Shown piece after piece: positions 61,191 through 64,000 of a stretch of 64,000 nucleotides of DNA. Position numbers and translations under genes: made by a program. This stretch comes from Hanstruepera ponticola. GTDB lineage: Bacteria; Bacteroidota; Bacteroidia; Flavobacteriales; Flavobacteriaceae. The notes under the pieces were generated by a model, which worked only from the letters and a program-made list of their open reading frames with translations, searched no databases and was not told the origin of the DNA. Each line of letters begins with the position of its first letter. Position 1 is the first letter of the stretch. The stretch covers positions 1 through 64,000 of the forward strand of contig NZ_JABANC010000006.1 in assembly GCF_012931685.1 (NCBI RefSeq), read 5' to 3'.

Positions 61191-61745
61191 CTAATTAAAC
61201 CAGTTTTTTTCCATACACTCGGCCATTGCTGTCCGAGCTCTATGAATTATTACCCACAAGTTAGACGCAGTGATGTTTAATTCATTACAAATTGTTTCTG
61301 TTTCTAACCCTTGAATGGTTTTCATTTTAAAAACTTGGGCTTGTTTGTTTGGTAATTTGTCCAAACAAGCATAAATAGCATCACCCAATTCATCATTAAC
61401 TAGTGTGTCTTCTGCAGTTTTATCAAACGGATCTGCTACACGTTCTTCAAGCCAGCTACCTTCCTCTTCATCACTATTATAGTCCATTCGAACTTCGGCT
61501 TTTCCTTTTTTGGAATTAATTTTCCGATAATAATCGATAATTTTTCTTTTTAAAATGGAAATAAGCCATGTGCGCTCACTAGCTTCACCTTTAAAGTTTT
61601 TCATAGACTTTAAACTGGCTACAAACGTATCTTGAACCAAGTCTTTAGCCATTTCCCTATCATTTACACGCGAAATGGTGTAATTGAACAGGTAATCGGA
61701 ATAGCGGTCAATCCATTTTTCAGGTTCAATTGTGTGCTTTGACAT
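61191..61745 (-). CDS. RNA polymerase ECF sigma factor
   Basis: This 184-residue sigma factor has region 2 (YLFNYTISRVNDREMAKDLV, DTFVASLKSMKNF, RTWLISILKRKIIDYYRK) and region 4 (KLPNKQAQVFKMKTIQGLE with helix NITASNLWVIIHRARTAM). A short acidic linker, rich in DEEEGS, joins them. It is followed after 3 bp by a tiny anti-sigma-like gene. A TATTTTTG box is at 61769-61776. Confidence 0.9.
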   Translation of the reverse strand: MSKHTIEPEKWIDRYSDYLFNYTISRVNDREMAKDLVQDTFVASLKSMKNFKGEASERTWLISILKRKIIDYYRKINSKKGKAEVRMDYNSDEEEGSWLEERVADPFDKTAEDTLVNDELGDAIYACLDKLPNKQAQVFKMKTIQGLETETICNELNITASNLWVIIHRARTAMAECMEKNWFN

Positions 61746-61768
61746 TCTTGTTTGCTAGCAATTTTTAT

Positions 61769-61776
61769 CAAAAATA
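61769..61776 (-). promoter_or_regulatory. TATTTTTG -7 box for the ECF sigma gene
   Basis: The minus-strand TATTTTTG matches TAnnTTTG and ends 23 nt before the ATG at 61745. Confidence 0.4.
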
Positions 61777-61787
61777 AGCTAAAAATT

Positions 61788-63821
61788 CTATTTCTCAACC
61801 AACCCTGCACGTTTTAATAAGGCATCTGGGCGTGGCTCTTTTCCTCTAAATTGTTTATATAATGTCATCGGGTCATCTGTACCACCTTGCGAAAGGATAT
61901 TGTTTTTAAATTTATTGGCAACGTCACGACTGAAAATACCAGATTCTTTAAAAAACTCAAATGCGTCCGCATCCAAGACTTCAGCCCATTTGTAACTATA
62001 ATATCCAGCACTATAACCACCTTGAAAAATATGTGAAAACGACGTACTCATACAGTTTTGGGTAACATCAGGATACAGGCGTGTGTTTTTAAAAGTTTCT
62101 AGTTCATGATTTTTCACATCTTTGATGTTAGAAGGATCACCTCCATGCCAACTCATATCCAATAAACCAAAACTCAACTGTCGTAGTGTTTGCATGCCTT
62201 CATGAAATGTAGCAGAAGCTTTTATTTTTTCAATTAGCTCCATTGGAATAAGGTCACCAGTTTCGTAGTGTGTCGCAAAAAGTTCTAACGCTTCTTTTTC
62301 ATAACACCAATTTTCTAAAACTTGACTTGGTAATTCAACAAAATCCCAAAATACGCTAGTCCCAGATAGGCTAGGGTACGTTGTATTTGCAAGCATGCCG
62401 TGTAAAGCGTGGCCAAATTCATGGAATAATGTTGTTACTTCGTTAAAAGTAAGTAATGAAGGTTTTGTTCTAGTAGGCTTTGTGAAATTACAAACTATGG
62501 AAATATGTGGTCTACTGTTTTCACCATTCTTAACAAATTGCGGTTTGTAAACCGTCATCCAAGCACCATTTCTTTTGCCTGGCCTAGGGAAAAAGTCAGC
62601 ATAGAAAATTGAAACCAAATCGCCAGTTTCGTTGGTAACTTTATAGGTTAAAACATCTTCATGGTATTTATCAATTATCGAGACTTCTTCAAACTTTAGG
62701 CCGTATAATTTTTCAGCAATAGTAAAAACGCCACTAATAACGTTTTCAAGTTTAAAATAAGGTTTTAGCTTTTCGTCATCCAGATCAAATAGCTTTTGTT
62801 TAAGTTTTTCAGAATAATAAGCACCATCCCATTTTTGTAATTGGTCAATATTATCTAGTTCTTTTGCAAATTTTTCCAAGTCCTTAAATTCACTTTCGGC
62901 AGCTGGTTTAGCTTTTTCCAGAAGGTCATTAAGGAATGTTTCAACAGTTTGAGGATTTTTTGCCATGCGCTCTTCCAAAACAAAATGAGCATGGGTTTTA
63001 TAGCCCAATAAGTTGGCGCGCTCATGTCTTAATTTTGCAATTTGTAAAACGTTATTTTGATTATCATGTTTGTTATTTTGAAAGGCTTTTGCTCCAAATG
63101 CTATTGCTAGTTTTTTACGTAGTTCACGATTATCTGCATAAGTCATAAATGGTATATAACTAGGATAGTCCAAAGTAATAATCCAGCCTTTTTTGTCTTT
63201 GCTTTCAGCCATTTGCGCTGCAGCTTCTTTAGCGCCTTCCGGTAATCCTGAAAGATCATCTTCGTTTGTAAGGTGAAGTTCATAGTTGTTTGTTTCGGCT
63301 AATACATTTTCTCCAAATGTTAACTTCAGCTTACTCAATTGCTTATCAATGTCACGAAGTTGTTGCTTTTTGCTTTCAGATAAATTAGCACCATTTCTTG
63401 AAAAGCTTTTATACTTTTTATCTAATAGTGTTTGTTGTTCTTTAGTAAGATTTAGTTCGTTTTTTTGGTCATAAACAGCCTTTACGCGTTTGAATAAATC
63501 GGCATTTAACGTAATGTCATTACTAAATTCAGATAATAACGGTGAAACCTCTTGCGCTATTTTTTGAATCTCATCATTTGTTTCGGCTGAATTTAAATTG
63601 AAAAAAATACTTGAAATTCTATCTAATTGTTCACCAGCAAAATCTAGAGCTTCAAGCGTGTTTTCAAAAGTTGGTTCATCAGGATTTGAAGTGATGGTTT
63701 TAATTTCTGCTTTAGCATTTTCAATCCCTTTTTTAAAAGCAGGAAGAAAATGCTCATTCTTTATTTTTGAAAATGGTGCTGTATTAAATTGAGTATCAAA
63801 GGGTTTATTCAGGATGTTCAT
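61788..63821 (-). CDS. dcp: M3-family oligopeptidase (peptidyl-dipeptidase Dcp-like)
   Basis: This 677-residue zinc peptidase has TLFHEFGHALHGMLAN (HExxH) and a downstream Glu in FVELPSQVLENW, with the C-terminal SFSHIFQGGYSAGYYSYKWAE that lines the M3 substrate channel. There is no signal peptide, so it is probably cytosolic and degrades short peptides. Length fits Dcp/oligopeptidase A. The choice between the two is not firm. It is monocistronic. Confidence 0.92.
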   Translation of the reverse strand: MNILNKPFDTQFNTAPFSKIKNEHFLPAFKKGIENAKAEIKTITSNPDEPTFENTLEALDFAGEQLDRISSIFFNLNSAETNDEIQKIAQEVSPLLSEFSNDITLNADLFKRVKAVYDQKNELNLTKEQQTLLDKKYKSFSRNGANLSESKKQQLRDIDKQLSKLKLTFGENVLAETNNYELHLTNEDDLSGLPEGAKEAAAQMAESKDKKGWIITLDYPSYIPFMTYADNRELRKKLAIAFGAKAFQNNKHDNQNNVLQIAKLRHERANLLGYKTHAHFVLEERMAKNPQTVETFLNDLLEKAKPAAESEFKDLEKFAKELDNIDQLQKWDGAYYSEKLKQKLFDLDDEKLKPYFKLENVISGVFTIAEKLYGLKFEEVSIIDKYHEDVLTYKVTNETGDLVSIFYADFFPRPGKRNGAWMTVYKPQFVKNGENSRPHISIVCNFTKPTRTKPSLLTFNEVTTLFHEFGHALHGMLANTTYPSLSGTSVFWDFVELPSQVLENWCYEKEALELFATHYETGDLIPMELIEKIKASATFHEGMQTLRQLSFGLLDMSWHGGDPSNIKDVKNHELETFKNTRLYPDVTQNCMSTSFSHIFQGGYSAGYYSYKWAEVLDADAFEFFKESGIFSRDVANKFKNNILSQGGTDDPMTLYKQFRGKEPRPDALLKRAGLVEK

Positions 63822-63901
63822 ATATTGTTTTCATTCAATTGAAAATCAGCGTGTTATTTTTCTTACTAAATAATTGATTTTCTGTTTATTAACTTAATTT
63901 T

Positions 63902-63945
63902 AAGACCTTTTGGTCTTGCGAATATGATATTTAATATTACTTTTG
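63902..63945 (+). promoter_or_regulatory. Promoter of the next (unseen) rightward gene, overlapped by an inverted repeat
   Basis: TTG at 63916-63918 and TACTTTTG at 63938-63945 are 19 bp apart, the best -33/-7 pair in the window. The perfect inverted repeat AAGACC TTTT GGTCTT (63902-63917) overlaps the -33 element. A second small dyad, AGAGTTT/AAACTCT, lies at 63963-63977 in the presumed leader. No start codon for the next gene is in the window. Confidence 0.5.
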
Positions 63946-64000
63946 TGGCAGATTTTTCATGAGAGTTTAAAACTCTTTAAAAATTTATTGATTAATAGCG

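Overview
The window is AT-rich and densely coded. It reads as a chromosomal segment of a marine-type member of the Flavobacteriaceae (Bacteroidota). The grounds are type IX secretion (T9SS) C-terminal sorting domains on secreted repeat proteins, TAnnTTTG-type promoter boxes with almost no Shine-Dalgarno sequences, TPR-containing hybrid histidine kinases, DUF6702 and DUF1573 proteins, and the particular set of lipoproteins and peptidases. I see no rRNA, tRNA, CRISPR array, prophage or classical insertion sequence. No stretch over 300 bases lacks a gene.

Layout. 1-3860 (minus): a LysM/periplasmic-binding-like protein followed by a huge secreted adhesin-like protein cut by the left edge, with three almost identical 237-bp repeats. 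4007-15944: apbE, a T9SS LRR-like protein, a methyltransferase, map, a CoA-transferase family gene, a HAD phosphatase, gpmI, an ankyrin protein, an M48 peptidase, a GNAT, a peptidase E and a tandem pair of CarboxypepD_reg-like proteins. 16007-22305: a DUF6702 protein, M1 aminopeptidase, tatA, a hybrid kinase and an O-methyltransferase. 22358-30358 (minus): a kynurenine-catabolism operon (kynU, kmo, 2-aminomuconate deaminase, 2-aminomuconate semialdehyde dehydrogenase, an SDR, a small secreted protein, 3-hydroxyanthranilate dioxygenase, ACMS decarboxylase). A GIY-YIG nuclease gene bracketed by inverted copies of a short palindromic repeat lies just after it. 30447-41136: Fe-S protein, methyltransferase, msrA, nif3, lpxK, a second hybrid kinase, gap and lipA. 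41221-46782: two ECF sigma factors (one with a membrane anti-sigma), a glycosyltransferase, murB and an aminotransferase. 46903-54462: aspartyl protease/PDZ protein, DUF1573 protein, valS, an endonuclease and a T9SS protein with 324-bp repeats. 54498-63821: a glycosyltransferase/methyltransferase/KAS III operon, gcvP, a UbiA-like membrane protein, a third ECF sigma with a mini anti-sigma-like partner, and an M3 peptidase.

The most unusual signal is a family of about 26-bp palindromes (TGTCA, then an outer stem around GAGCGCAGTCGA). Two copies in inverted orientation form the ends of a 382-bp unit whose only gene encodes a GIY-YIG nuclease. Two further copies lie in frame inside the conserved genes kmo and valS, and a diverged copy lies in the intergenic region before msrA. 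The outer stem bases change in compensating pairs between copies. This resembles in logic REP/RAYT systems and the Rickettsia palindromic elements that insert in frame into proteins, but with a GIY-YIG protein as the candidate mobiliser. That link is inference. Other signals are recently duplicated surface-protein repeats, a loop-less 34-bp palindrome, promoter boxes at a constant distance from start codons, and two candidate leaderless genes.
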